Of a DNA stretch of 64,000 nucleotides, positions 1 to 8,689 are shown piece after piece (position 1 is the first letter of the stretch; every line of letters starts with the position of its first letter). This DNA is from Serratia rhizosphaerae. Lineage in GTDB: Bacteria > Pseudomonadota > Gammaproteobacteria > Enterobacterales > Enterobacteriaceae. The translations under genes were made by a program, and so were the position numbers. The notes under the pieces are model-generated. The model saw nothing but the letters and a program-made list of their open reading frames with translations, ran no database searches and was not told where the DNA came from. Location of the stretch: contig NZ_CP041764.1 of the NCBI RefSeq assembly GCF_009817885.1, positions 4,774,001-4,838,000 on the forward strand, read 5' to 3'.

Positions 1-7
1 CCACCGT

Positions 8-3000
8 TTATTCTGCATCATGTGAAGCGCCCTTATCGGTCAGTCCCTGCGGTTTGCCGGAAAACACGCGGCGCACCAGAACGAAGAACAGAGGAACAAA
101 GAAAATGGCCAGTACGGTCGCGGTCAGCGTACCGCCGAGGATACCGGTGCCGATGGCGATCCGGCTGTTGGCGCCGGCGCCGCTGGACAACGCCAGCGGC
201 AGGATGCCGGCGCCAAAGGCCAGTGAGGTCATCAGGATCGGCCGCAGCCGCAGCGCCGCAGCCTCCACCGCCGCCGCCGTCAGCGTGGCCCCGCGCCGGT
301 AGGCGTCTTCGGCGAACTCGACGATCAGAATGGCGTTCTTCGCCGACAGACCGATCACCGTCAACAACGCTACCTGGAAGTAAACATCATTCTCCAGACC
401 GCGCAGGCCGATCGCCAGCAGCGAGCCAATAACGCCCAGCGGCAGCACCATCATCACCGAAAACGGCACCGACCAGCTTTCATACAGCGCGGCCAGACAC
501 AGGAACACCACCAGAATAGAAATGGCATACAGCGCCGAGGCCTGCCCGCTGGTCAGTTGCTCCTGATAAGACAGGCCGCTCCAGGCATAGGTGGTGCCGG
601 CAGGCAGTTGCAGCGCCAGTTTGGCCATTTCCGCCATCGCCGTGCCGGAACTGACGCCGGATGCGCCCTGACCCTGGATCTCATACGCCGCCAGGCCGTT
701 GTAACGCGACAGGTTCTCCGGCCCGTTGATCCAGCGGCTGCGTGCAAAGGCTGAAAACGGCGTCATGCTGTCGTCGCTGCCGCGCACAAACCATTTATCA
801 ATATCCTCCGGCTTGCTGCGGAATGGCGCATCGCCCTGCAGATAGACCTTTTTCACCCGGCCGCCGTCGATAAAATCATTGACGTAACTGCCGCCCAGCG
901 CGCTGCTGAGCGTGCTGTTGATATCGCTGGTGCTCAGCCCCAGCGCGCCGGCTTTGGCATCGTCGACGTCCACCTGCAGCTGCGGCATATCCGGCAGCGT
1001 GTTGGCGCGCACCGCCGACAGCGCCGTATTCTCACCGGCCTGCTGCAACAGTTGGTTACGCATCGCCAGCAGTTGCGCCCGCGTGGTGCCGGCGCGCGCC
1101 TGCAGCTCAAAGGTAAAGCCGTTCGACTGGCCCAAACCAGGCACCGACGGCGGCGTCAGCGAGAAGATCTGCGCGTCGCGCTCGCGGGAGAAATAAGCCA
1201 TCGCCCGTTTGGCAATCGCATCGGCGCTGTTCTCGCTGCCCGGCCGCTCGCTCCAGTTCTTCAGCGAGACAAAGCCCATGCCGGCATTCTGCCCGCTGCC
1301 GCTCAGGCTGAAGCCGGATACGGTGAACACTACGTTGACGTTGTCTTTCTCTTTGGTCAGGAAGTAGTCCTTGATTTTATTGCTGATGACCGCCGTTCGC
1401 GCGTCCGTCGCGCCGGCCGGCAGGGTGAACTGCACCATCACATACCCCTGATCTTCCGTCGGTAAAAAACCGGTCGGCAGGCGGAAAAACATCAGCGCGC
1501 AGCCCGCCAGCACCAGCGTATACAACAGCAAATAGCGCGCCGGACCGTGAATCACCCGGCCGATACGCCGCTGATAACGCGTCTGCAGCCGCTGGTAACC
1601 GCGGTTGAAGCGGCCAAACAGCCCGCGGGTGCCGTGTTGTTCATCTAATGGCTTCAGCAACGTGGCGCACAGCGCCGGGGTCAGCGTCAGCGCCACCACC
1701 ACCGACAGCACCATGGAAGAGACGATGGTGATCGAGAACTGGCGGTAGATCACTCCGGTGGAACCGCCGAAGAACGCCATCGGCAGGAATACCGCCGACA
1801 GCACCAGCGCAATGCCGACCAACGCGCCGGTAATCTCCCCCATCGACTTTTCCGTCGCCTGGCGCGGCGGCAGCCGCTGTTCGCGCATCACGCGCTCCAC
1901 GTTTTCCACCACCACGATGGCGTCGTCCACCAACAGGCCGATAGACAGCACCATGCCGAACAGCGTCAGCGTATTGATCGAGTAGCCGCATGCCGCCAGC
2001 ACGCCGAAGGTGCCAAGCAGCACCACCGGCACGGCGATCGCCGGGATCAGCGTGGTGCGCAGGTTCTGCAGGAATACAAACATCACCGCCACGACCAGCA
2101 CCATCGCTTCCAGCAGGGTTTTCACCACCTCTTCGATCGAGATATGAATAAAGTCGGTGCTGTCCAGCGGATAGGCCACCTTATAGCCCTGCGGCATGCC
2201 GCGCTGGAAGTCGGCGATGGCGGCTTTCACCGCCTGCGCCGTTGACAGCGCATTGGCGCCCGGCGCCAGCATCACCGCAATCCCCGCCCCCGGGTGGCCG
2301 TTGACCTGTGAGTGAGCGCTGTAATCTTCCGCCCCCATCTCCACCCGCGCCACATCGCCCAGGCGCACCAGCGCGCCGCTGCCGGCACTTTTGACGATAA
2401 TCTGGCGGAACTGCTCCGCAGTCTGCAGCCGCGAACGCGACATTACCGTGGCGGTCAGTTGCTGATCGCCGCCCGACGGCAGCGCGCCGAGTTTGCCCGA
2501 CGACACCTGGGTATTCTGCGCTTCGATAGCGCTGGTCACGTCTGACGGCATCAGCGAGTAGGACGCCAGTTTGGTCGGATTGAGCCAGATGCGCATGGCA
2601 TGCTGCGCGCCGAACACCCGCACGTCGCCCACGCCCTGCACCCGCGCCAGCGTGTCCTGCATATTGCTGACCAGATAGTCGGAGATATCGTTGGCGCTGC
2701 GGCGGTCGGTGTCATCGTACAGCGACATTATCAGCAGAAAGTCGCTCTGCTTTTTGGTCACCGTAATGCCCTGCGCCGTCACTTCGCTCGGCAGGCGGCT
2801 TTCCGCCTGCTGCACCTTGTTTTGCACCTGCACCTGGGCGATATCCGGGTCGGTGCCCTGATCGAAGGTGACATTGATGGAGACCGAGCCGTCGGAACTG
2901 CTGGAAGAAGAAAAATAGAGCAGACCGTCGAGGCCGGTCAGCTGCTGCTCAATCACCTGCGTCACGCTGTTTTCCAGCGTTTCCGCCGAGGCGCCCGGAT

Positions 3001-3148
3001 AGGTGGCGGAAATGGCCACCGACGGCGGCGCTACGTCCGGGTACTGTGAAATCGGCAGCGAGCGGATCGACATCAGGCCGCACAGCATAATGATAATGGC
3101 GATCACCCAGGCGAATACCGGGCGGCGGATAAAAAATTTCGCAAACAT
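8..3148 (-). CDS. RND multidrug efflux pump, inner-membrane subunit (AcrB/MexB type)
   Basis: Proton-driven inner-membrane pump of the HAE1 RND family, 1046 residues, the usual length for AcrB/MexB homologues. The N-terminus (MFAKFFIRRPVFAWVIAI) is the standard first transmembrane helix. The proton-relay Asp-Asp is seen in GLLVDDAIVVVENV near residue 407 and the relay Lys in GLSAKNAILIVEF near 940. Two large periplasmic loops separate the membrane blocks. It starts one base after the stop of the upstream adaptor gene, so the two form an operon. No outer-membrane channel gene follows inside the window (only 7 bases remain), so a TolC-type partner may be encoded elsewhere. Serratia has several RND systems (SdeAB, SdeXY, SdeCDE); I cannot tell which one this is, or whether it is a further one. 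Family assignment is certain; substrates are unknown. Confidence 0.95.
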   Translation of the reverse strand: MFAKFFIRRPVFAWVIAIIIMLCGLMSIRSLPISQYPDVAPPSVAISATYPGASAETLENSVTQVIEQQLTGLDGLLYFSSSSSSDGSVSINVTFDQGTDPDIAQVQVQNKVQQAESRLPSEVTAQGITVTKKQSDFLLIMSLYDDTDRRSANDISDYLVSNMQDTLARVQGVGDVRVFGAQHAMRIWLNPTKLASYSLMPSDVTSAIEAQNTQVSSGKLGALPSGGDQQLTATVMSRSRLQTAEQFRQIIVKSAGSGALVRLGDVARVEMGAEDYSAHSQVNGHPGAGIAVMLAPGANALSTAQAVKAAIADFQRGMPQGYKVAYPLDSTDFIHISIEEVVKTLLEAMVLVVAVMFVFLQNLRTTLIPAIAVPVVLLGTFGVLAACGYSINTLTLFGMVLSIGLLVDDAIVVVENVERVMREQRLPPRQATEKSMGEITGALVGIALVLSAVFLPMAFFGGSTGVIYRQFSITIVSSMVLSVVVALTLTPALCATLLKPLDEQHGTRGLFGRFNRGYQRLQTRYQRRIGRVIHGPARYLLLYTLVLAGCALMFFRLPTGFLPTEDQGYVMVQFTLPAGATDARTAVISNKIKDYFLTKEKDNVNVVFTVSGFSLSGSGQNAGMGFVSLKNWSERPGSENSADAIAKRAMAYFSRERDAQIFSLTPPSVPGLGQSNGFTFELQARAGTTRAQLLAMRNQLLQQAGENTALSAVRANTLPDMPQLQVDVDDAKAGALGLSTSDINSTLSSALGGSYVNDFIDGGRVKKVYLQGDAPFRSKPEDIDKWFVRGSDDSMTPFSAFARSRWINGPENLSRYNGLAAYEIQGQGASGVSSGTAMAEMAKLALQLPAGTTYAWSGLSYQEQLTSGQASALYAISILVVFLCLAALYESWSVPFSVMMVLPLGVIGSLLAIGLRGLENDVYFQVALLTVIGLSAKNAILIVEFAEDAYRRGATLTAAAVEAAALRLRPILMTSLAFGAGILPLALSSGAGANSRIAIGTGILGGTLTATVLAIFFVPLFFVLVRRVFSGKPQGLTDKGASHDAE

Positions 3149-3149
3149 A

Positions 3150-4277
3150 TTACTGCACCTTATCCTTGGCGGCCGTCACTTCGACGGCGTTGACCCGACT
3201 CCCCGCCTTCACCTTATCGGTACCTTCGATAATCAGCCGGTCGCCCGCCTGCAGGCCGGAGGTCACCAGCCAGTTGCTGCCGACCACCCGGTCGGTAACC
3301 ACGCTGCGCTGTTCAACCTGATTCTTCGGGTTCACCACCCAGGCCGTGGCGTTGCCGTCGGTATCGCGGCCGATCCCCTGCTGCGGCGCCAGAATGGCCT
3401 GCGGATCGACGCCGTTTTCCACCGTCGCCCGTACATACATGCCCGGCAGCAGCTGGTGCTGCGGATTGGGCACCACCGCACGCAGGGTAACCGAGCCGGT
3501 TGACTCGTCCACCGCCACTTCGGTTAACGCCAGTTTTCCCGGCTGGGCATAGGCGCTGCCGTCTTCCAACTGAACCTTTACCGGCACCGTCTGCGCCGTT
3601 TGGGCGGCCGTCAGACGTTTGCGCAGCGTCAGCAGTTGGCTGCTGGACTGCGTCAGGTCGATATAGATCGGGTCCAGCGCGCGGATGGTGGCCAGCGCGT
3701 CGCTCTGACCGGCGGTGACCAGCGCGCCAGGCGTTACGGCGGAAATGCCGATACGACCGGCAATAGGCGCCCGCACTTGGGTATAGTCCAGGTTGATTTT
3801 GGCGCTGGCGACCGCCGCGCGGTACTGCGCAACCGACGCCAGCGCCTGTTGATAGGTCGCTTGCGCATCATCGGCGTCCTGCTGAGATACGCCGTTTTCT
3901 TTTACCAGCGCCGCATAGCGCCGGGCCTTGAGGCGGCTGGATTTCACCGTCGCCCGGGCATTTTGCAGCTGCGCCAGCGCCTGATCGTAGCTGGCCTGAT
4001 AGCTGGCCGGATCGATCTGATACAGCAGCTGACCGGCTTTCACCTCCGCCCCTTCGGTAAACAGCCGCTGTTTGATAATACCGTCAACCTGCGGACGCAC
4101 CTCAGAACTCATCGCGGCGGTCACCCGCCCGGAAAGCTCGCTGCTCAGCGTCACCGGCCGGGCCTGCAGCGTCCGCACGCCCACGTCCAACGGCCCCGCC
4201 GCCGGCGTGTCCGACGGCCGATCGCATGCGCTTAACAGCAGCGACAGGCTGAACAGCACAACACTTCTTACTCGCAT
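3150..4277 (-). CDS. RND efflux periplasmic adaptor (membrane fusion) lipoprotein
   Basis: Periplasmic adaptor of the AcrA/MexA family, 375 residues, linking the RND pump encoded directly downstream to an outer-membrane channel. A lipoprotein signal peptide ends in the lipobox LLSAC near residue 18, so the mature protein should be lipid-anchored to the inner membrane. After it come the lipoyl/barrel-sandwich half (EVRPQVDGIIKQRLFTEG), a coiled-coil hairpin at about residues 95-160, and the second lipoyl half (IDLTQSSSQL region), followed by the beta-barrel and membrane-proximal domains. It is the first gene of the two-gene efflux operon. A palindrome 20 bases upstream of the start is a likely repressor site. 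Confidence 0.95.
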   Translation of the reverse strand: MRVRSVVLFSLSLLLSACDRPSDTPAAGPLDVGVRTLQARPVTLSSELSGRVTAAMSSEVRPQVDGIIKQRLFTEGAEVKAGQLLYQIDPASYQASYDQALAQLQNARATVKSSRLKARRYAALVKENGVSQQDADDAQATYQQALASVAQYRAAVASAKINLDYTQVRAPIAGRIGISAVTPGALVTAGQSDALATIRALDPIYIDLTQSSSQLLTLRKRLTAAQTAQTVPVKVQLEDGSAYAQPGKLALTEVAVDESTGSVTLRAVVPNPQHQLLPGMYVRATVENGVDPQAILAPQQGIGRDTDGNATAWVVNPKNQVEQRSVVTDRVVGSNWLVTSGLQAGDRLIIEGTDKVKAGSRVNAVEVTAAKDKVQ

Positions 4278-4296
4278 AGAAAATCACCGACACATA

Positions 4297-4316
4297 GAGA
4301 ATGAACGTTTATTCTC
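4297..4316. promoter_or_regulatory. Palindromic operator candidate upstream of the RND operon
   Basis: The 20-base sequence GAGAATGAACGTTTATTCTC is a palindrome except for one mismatched pair. It lies 20 bases upstream of the adaptor start codon, where a repressor would block transcription. Size and symmetry resemble TetR-family operators, which commonly control RND operons, but no TetR gene is adjacent. The regulator is not identified. Confidence 0.5.
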
Positions 4317-4460
4317 AATGATAAGGAGATCGCCGCCTGGCAACCGTCAAGATTGGGTAAAGGTTAACGACGCAGAGTGAAAAAGTGGTTAACAACGGCG
4401 AATATCGGCACACAGTGTGCAGAGGCGCAGCCAAAAACGGCGGCTGAGGGAAAAGTGCAA

Positions 4461-4495
4461 TAAAAAAGGGCCGAACCGGATAGCGATTCAGCCCT
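4461..4495 (-). terminator. Rho-independent terminator of the small membrane protein gene
   Basis: On the minus strand a 12-bp stem (AGGGCTGAATCG with CGGTTCGGCCCT, two G-T pairs) with a 5-base loop is followed by six T. It lies 20 bases after the stop of the gene at 4515-4730. Confidence 0.8.
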
Positions 4496-4514
4496 GTTTA
4501 TTGGCGTAATGCGA

Positions 4515-4730
4515 TTACGCTTCGGCGTTGGCGGCCGCGGGTTTGACGCGCGCTTCCGTAGCCGGTTTCGCCTGTGCAGCGGCGGCTGGCGCGGGTTTTT
4601 CTTGCTTCTTGCCGGCGTTGGAAATCAGGTTAAACAGTTCGCCCAGGCCATAAATCACCCCCAGCAGAACCGCAACCATGACCGGCACCAGAATAACCAC
4701 CGTAGCCAGGCTTTCTAACATCTCAATCAT
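4515..4730 (-). CDS. Small single-pass membrane protein with Ala/Lys/Pro-rich tail, function unknown
   Basis: A 71-residue protein: short N-terminus (MIEMLESLA), one hydrophobic helix at about residues 8-31 (TVVILVPVMVAVLLGVIYGL), then a tail rich in Ala, Lys and Pro. The architecture resembles the small OadG-type subunits of sodium-pumping decarboxylases, but no partner decarboxylase is nearby and I see no diagnostic motif. The start at 4730 was preferred to a longer frame reaching 4928 because AGGAG lies 7 bases upstream and the longer N-terminus crosses inverted repeats in the leader. It has its own terminator, so it is probably monocistronic. Function unknown. Confidence 0.75.
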   Translation of the reverse strand: MIEMLESLATVVILVPVMVAVLLGVIYGLGELFNLISNAGKKQEKPAPAAAAQAKPATEARVKPAAANAEA

Positions 4731-4859
4731 CGTCGTCTCCTGGTCAAAATAATCTCTGACGGCACATTTGACCGCCAGCTGAAAAATGAGCAAAGCATCC
4801 CAATCCCGAAGGGATTGATTTCTCAGGGATTTTTCCTCATCGAATGAGTGCGTCTGATC

Positions 4860-4916
4860 TGTGACAACCGTGGTCACACTTTTGACGTGGATCAATGTAA
4901 CGTACACAGTTACATT
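4860..4916. promoter_or_regulatory. Two inverted repeats in the upstream region of the small membrane protein gene
   Basis: Two perfect inverted repeats, each with a 7-base spacer, sit 36 bases apart centre to centre. The first (4860-4878) has arms TGTGAC/GTCACA; the second (4894-4916) has arms AATGTAAC/GTTACATT. The first is not a CRP site, because TGTGA and TCACA are 9 rather than 6 bases apart. They look like regulator binding sites for the gene at 4515-4730, or for the Rrf2 gene whose 3' end is at 4968. A further perfect hairpin (CAATCCC/GGGATTG) lies at 4801-4817. Confidence 0.4.
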
Positions 4917-4967
4917 AAAGCAATGCAAAAAAATGCTCTTTAAAGAACCAATAATTCATCAGAATGA

Positions 4968-5441
4968 TTAATTAGGCAGGTTTGTTGCCGATGCGGGTTC
5001 ACAGGGGGTGAAAGGATAGCCGGCGCAGGCTTCTACCCGGCCGACGATATCAGCCAGCGTGGTTTTCTCCAACGCATGGTCCATCTGGCGGCTGATACGT
5101 TCAAACTCCCCTTCCAGTACGGGCACAATGGCGTGGCCGATGTAGCAGGCATCGTTGGGCTTGGAGCGGTGCAGCGGGAAATAGGGCTGCTCTTCCACCG
5201 CATGGTAAATATCGCGCAGCGTAATGTCGTCAGCGGGCCTGGCCAGCAAGGCGCCGCCCCCTTGCCCCATCTGCGAGTGCGTCAGCCCGGCCTCCGCCAG
5301 CGCGCCGAGAATGCGGCGCACCACCGTGGGGTTGGTATTCACACTGCGGGCAATATCCTCTGAACGCACCGCCTGGCCGCGGAACAGCGTAATATTGGTA
5401 AGTATGTGAATAGCAACGGCAAAACGGGTTGAGGTAGACAC
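4968..5441 (-). CDS. Rrf2-family transcriptional regulator
   Basis: A 157-residue winged-helix regulator of the Rrf2 family (relatives IscR, NsrR, YwnA). The helix-turn-helix is seen in RSEDIARSVNTNPTVVRRILGAL at about residues 26-48 and the wing in GQGGGALLARPADDITLRDIY. Cysteines lie near residues 98, 138 and 146 and do not have the tight spacing of the IscR/NsrR cluster, so iron-sulphur binding is doubtful and a YwnA-type role is more likely. Translation starts at a GTG at 5441 with AGGTG upstream. A perfect 16-base inverted repeat 38 bases upstream suggests autoregulation. Confidence 0.85.
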   Translation of the reverse strand: MSTSTRFAVAIHILTNITLFRGQAVRSEDIARSVNTNPTVVRRILGALAEAGLTHSQMGQGGGALLARPADDITLRDIYHAVEEQPYFPLHRSKPNDACYIGHAIVPVLEGEFERISRQMDHALEKTTLADIVGRVEACAGYPFTPCEPASATNLPN

Positions 5442-5478
5442 GCTGGCACCTGCTGAATTTCTTATGACCGGATAAGAA

Positions 5479-5494
5479 TGTCATATTAGTGACA
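5479..5494. promoter_or_regulatory. Inverted repeat, probable Rrf2 operator
   Basis: TGTCATATTAGTGACA has perfect 5-base arms around a 6-base centre and lies 38 bases upstream of the Rrf2 gene start, over its expected promoter. It is a good candidate for the autoregulatory site of that protein. The assignment rests on position and symmetry only. Confidence 0.45.
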
Positions 5495-5692
5495 CGAGAG
5501 TCCCATACTGAATAGCAGGCAGCCAAAAGTCAATGAACGCGGCGTACGCCGTTAGCTTTTTGTGTCATTGATAACACAATTGCGCGTAGCGGCTCTTCAC
5601 GCCGGGCGTGCGCCACCGTGCGGCATGGTTGGCTATTTCGCCCCAAACGGCGATTTCCCGCACAGGCAAATAATATTCTCTCTACAAAAAAT

Positions 5693-5708
5693 TAAGAATA
5701 TTTCCCTA
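5693..5708 (+). promoter_or_regulatory. RcsB-box-like sequence upstream of osmB
   Basis: TAAGAATATTTCCCTA resembles the RcsB box (TAAGAATATTCCTA) with two extra bases in the second half. E. coli osmB is known to be activated by RcsB and RpoS. It sits about 100 bases upstream of the osmB start in an AT-rich promoter stretch. The rest of the 367-base gap 5442-5808 holds only the Rrf2 operator and this region. Confidence 0.35.
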
Positions 5709-5808
5709 TTTTATTTTTGAACGGCGGAATACATTCACTGCAACTTTTACCGAGGCATTAATCTTTACGTTGTCGTTTATTAATTCCTCACTTTTACCAG
5801 GAAACAAT

Positions 5809-6021
5809 ATGAACATTAAACGTGCCGCTGGCGTAGCTGTTTTGATTCTGTCAACGCTGTCTGTCACTGCGTGTGGCCACATGTCCAATCGCGATCGTAA
5901 TACCGCTGTCGGCGCCGGCGTCGGCGCGCTGGGCGGTGCCGTACTGACCGACGGCAGCACCCTGGGAACCCTGGGCGGCGCTGCGTTGGGCGGCATCATC
6001 GGCCACCAGACCAGCCGTTAA
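5809..6021 (+). CDS. osmB: Osmotically inducible lipoprotein OsmB
   Basis: A 70-residue lipoprotein with a signal peptide ending in the lipobox VTAC near residue 22, then a basic segment and a glycine-rich, glycine-zipper-like C-terminus (VGAGVGALGGAVLTDGST). The second half is almost identical to E. coli OsmB as I remember it (RDRNTA, GALGGAVLTDGSTLGTLGG). The start at 5809 has AGGA upstream; an in-frame ATG further upstream lacks both a ribosome site and a lipoprotein-type N-terminus. OsmB is induced by osmotic stress and stationary phase. Monocistronic, closed by a strong terminator. Confidence 0.95.
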   Translation: MNIKRAAGVAVLILSTLSVTACGHMSNRDRNTAVGAGVGALGGAVLTDGSTLGTLGGAALGGIIGHQTSR

Positions 6022-6034
6022 TCGCCCCTGTAAT

Positions 6035-6068
6035 CCGACGTTGCCGCCTCTCCCTGGCGGCACGTCGG
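6035..6068 (+). terminator. Terminator of osmB
   Basis: CCGACGT-GCCGCC pairs with GGCGGC-ACGTCGG around a short loop, followed by ATAATTAATTTTCTTT. It starts 14 bases after the osmB stop. Confidence 0.8.
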
Positions 6069-6181
6069 ATAATTAATTTTCTTTCCTATTAATTAGTCCA
6101 TTTTCCTTTCTTCAGCGGGCAATGAAAAATGTCGCTGCACCGCCGCCGTCTATTTTCTGGTTATTTTTATAGCGCAGCCAC

Positions 6182-7438
6182 TTATTCCAGCGCTTTATCA
6201 CCGGTTTCCTCAAAACGGGCCACCGCCAGCAGCGAGATTAATACGCAGATCATCATATACCAGGCCGGCGCCATTTTATTGCCGGTAACGTCCAGCAGCC
6301 AGGCGGCCACCAACTGCGCCGTACCGCCGAACAGCGACACCGCCACCGCGTAGGCGCTGGCCATATAGCTGGCGCGGATATGACGCGGGAAGCTTTCCGG
6401 CATCAACGCGTAGGCCGGTGCGGACCCCATGGTGTAGAACAGCATCAGCACGATCATCACCGACATCACCGCCGGCAAGGTGGGAAAGTGCGTCATGGCC
6501 CAGAATGCCGGGTACAGCAACAATAGCAGCATCAGGCGGCCGAACATCGCCAGCGGCTTGCGTTTGCGCAGTTTATCCGACCAGGCGCCGTAGATCGGGC
6601 ACATGACAAATGAAATCACGCTGGTCGCCAGCGCCACCATAATCGACAGCCGCTCCGGCAGCCCCAGTTGCTGGATGCTGTAGGTCGGCAGATAGTAAAT
6701 CATGATGTAGCTGGAAACCGACATGCCCATGATCGAAAACACCGTCAGCAGCCAGTTGCGCACGTGGCGCGCCTCGAACATCCGCCGCTCTGCCGGTTTG
6801 ACCGCCGGCGGCTCGTCAACGATATGCCGACGCAGGTAAATGCCCACCGGCACAATCAGCGTGCCGAGCAGGAACGGAATACGCCAGCCCCACTCCGCCA
6901 ACGCCTCCGCCGACAGCGTGAAGGTGAGAATCGCCGCGACGGCCGCTCCCAGCAGCGCTGCGGCCCCCTGGCTGGCGAGCTGCCAGCTGGCGCGAAAACC
7001 GCGGCGCTCGTCGGAACCGGTTTCCAGCAGCGTGGCGGTGGCGGCGCCGAACTCACCGCCCTGGGCAAAGCCCTGAATTAGCCGCGCCAGTACGATCAGC
7101 GCCGGCGCGGCCACGCCGATAGCGGCGTAGTTGGGCGCCAGGCCAATCATCGCCGCCCCCAGCGCCATCAGCATAATGGTCAGCGTCAGCGCCGCACGGC
7201 GTCCTTTCTTATCGGCATAATAGCCCAGCACCACGCCGCCGAGCGGCCGGGCGACAAAGCCGATGGCAAAGGCGGAAAACGCCAGCATGGTGGAGATCAC
7301 CGGATCGTGACTGGGGAAAAACTGCTTACTGATCGCCAAGGCGAAATAGCTGTAGACGGTAAAATCATAAAATTCGAGAAGATTACCGAACACGGCAGCG
7401 ACAATAATCTTTCGCTGCGAGGTTTCAACCGTGTGCAT
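6182..7438 (-). CDS. MFS transporter, metabolite:H+ symporter (MHS) family
   Basis: A 12-helix permease of about 418 residues. The N-terminal FGNLLEFYDFTVYSYFA and the loop GYYADKKGRRAALTLTI are typical of the MHS family (citrate, proline/betaine and alpha-ketoglutarate symporters). The substrate cannot be read from sequence; the adjacent M20 amidohydrolase suggests an N-acyl amino acid or similar amide. The ATG at 7438 is preferred (AGGAG 10 bases upstream); a GTG at 7444 is possible. It follows the amidohydrolase gene by 69 bases on the same strand, so they are probably co-transcribed and controlled by the divergent LysR gene at 8809. Confidence 0.9.
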   Translation of the reverse strand: MHTVETSQRKIIVAAVFGNLLEFYDFTVYSYFALAISKQFFPSHDPVISTMLAFSAFAIGFVARPLGGVVLGYYADKKGRRAALTLTIMLMALGAAMIGLAPNYAAIGVAAPALIVLARLIQGFAQGGEFGAATATLLETGSDERRGFRASWQLASQGAAALLGAAVAAILTFTLSAEALAEWGWRIPFLLGTLIVPVGIYLRRHIVDEPPAVKPAERRMFEARHVRNWLLTVFSIMGMSVSSYIMIYYLPTYSIQQLGLPERLSIMVALATSVISFVMCPIYGAWSDKLRKRKPLAMFGRLMLLLLLYPAFWAMTHFPTLPAVMSVMIVLMLFYTMGSAPAYALMPESFPRHIRASYMASAYAVAVSLFGGTAQLVAAWLLDVTGNKMAPAWYMMICVLISLLAVARFEETGDKALE

Positions 7439-7507
7439 AGACACTGCTCCTGTCTGTTAACCCTGTCTGTCATTAAAGCCGCGCCAGGCAGCGTGTTGTT
7501 GTTATGG

Positions 7508-8689
7508 TTATGCCGTGAGGAAACGTTCCGTCAGCCGCGCCCAATAAGCGGCGCCGACCGTCAGGTTGGCATCGTTAAAGTCGTAGGCGGCGTTGTGCAG
7601 CATGGCGCTGTCGCCATTGCCGAGACGCATAAAGCAGCCCGGGCGCTGCTGCAGGTAGTAGGCGAAATCCTCACTGCCGGCGATCGCGGGAAACGGCGCG
7701 ACCACCTGTTGTTCGCCCAGCAGCTCTGTGGCTACCTGACGGGCGAACTCAGTTTCCTGTTCGTGATTGATCAGCACCGGGTAGCCCGGCAGGATATCGA
7801 CCTCGGCGCGCGCGCCGTAACCGGCGGCATGCTGCTGCGCCAGCTGGCTGATGCGCTGTTTTAACTGTTCGCGCACCTGTGGATTAAACGAGCGCACGCT
7901 CAGTTCCATCGTGGCGCTTTGCGGGATAACGTTGGCGGCGTGGCCGGCATGCAGCGAGCCGATGGTGACCACCGCCGCCTCGGTCGGGTCGATATTGCGC
8001 GCCACCACCGTCTGCAGCGCCATCACCAGGCTGCTGGCGGCGACCAGCGGATCGACCGCCAGATGCGGCCGCGCCGCATGGCCGCCCTTGCCGTGCAGCG
8101 TGATGGTGATGGTGTCGCAGGCCGCCATAAAGGGACCGCTGCGGAACATCATGGTGCCGGCGGGATAGCCGGGATGGTTATGCATGCCAAAAATGGCGTC
8201 GCACGGGAAACGCTCGAACAGGCCGTCGGCGATCATGCGCTGCGCCCCGCTGTTGCTGCCGATCTCTTCCGCCGGCTGAAACACCAGGTGCAGGGTGCCG
8301 GAGAAGCTGCGGCTCTGCGCCAGGTAGCGCGCGGCCCCCAGCAGCATGGCGGTATGGCCGTCATGGCCGCAGGCATGCATCACGCCCGCCTGCCGGCTGC
8401 GGTAGTCGTGGTCACCACTTTCTTCGATCGGCAGCGCGTCCATATCGGCGCGCAGCGCCAGGCGCTTGCCGCCGTCGCCGATCTGCAGCGTACCCACCAC
8501 GCCATAGCCGCCGATGCCGGTGGCGACCTGATAGCCCCACTGCCGCAGTTTGTCTGCCACCAGCGCGGCGGTGTGCTGCTCAAAATTGGACAGTTCAGGA
8601 TGCTGGTGCAGATGACGCCTCAGCGCGGTCAGCTCCTCCTCCAGCGGCGCGACATCCGCCAGCTCCGTATAATTACCGTTACTTTTCAT
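7508..8689 (-). CDS. M20 family amidohydrolase (aminoacylase/hippurate hydrolase-like)
   Basis: A zinc/manganese amidohydrolase of about 393 residues from the M20D group (hippurate hydrolase, IAA-amino acid hydrolase, AbgA/AbgB relatives). Family motifs are clear: RRHLHQHPELS near the N-terminus, ALRADMDALPI, HACGHDGHTAMLLGAA with metal ligands, and VFQPAEEIGSN with the catalytic glutamates. The lid domain follows at about residues 190-300. It probably removes an acyl group from an amino acid brought in by the MHS transporter encoded just downstream. An in-frame TTG at 8713 could extend the N-terminus but has no ribosome site. A LysR regulator is divergently encoded. Confidence 0.9.
   Translation of the reverse strand: MKSNGNYTELADVAPLEEELTALRRHLHQHPELSNFEQHTAALVADKLRQWGYQVATGIGGYGVVGTLQIGDGGKRLALRADMDALPIEESGDHDYRSRQAGVMHACGHDGHTAMLLGAARYLAQSRSFSGTLHLVFQPAEEIGSNSGAQRMIADGLFERFPCDAIFGMHNHPGYPAGTMMFRSGPFMAACDTITITLHGKGGHAARPHLAVDPLVAASSLVMALQTVVARNIDPTEAAVVTIGSLHAGHAANVIPQSATMELSVRSFNPQVREQLKQRISQLAQQHAAGYGARAEVDILPGYPVLINHEQETEFARQVATELLGEQQVVAPFPAIAGSEDFAYYLQQRPGCFMRLGNGDSAMLHNAAYDFNDANLTVGAAYWARLTERFLTA

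Noticed and set aside
4860..4878. CRP site before the small membrane protein gene
   Set aside because: TGTGA and TCACA are both present but 9 bases apart; CRP needs 6.
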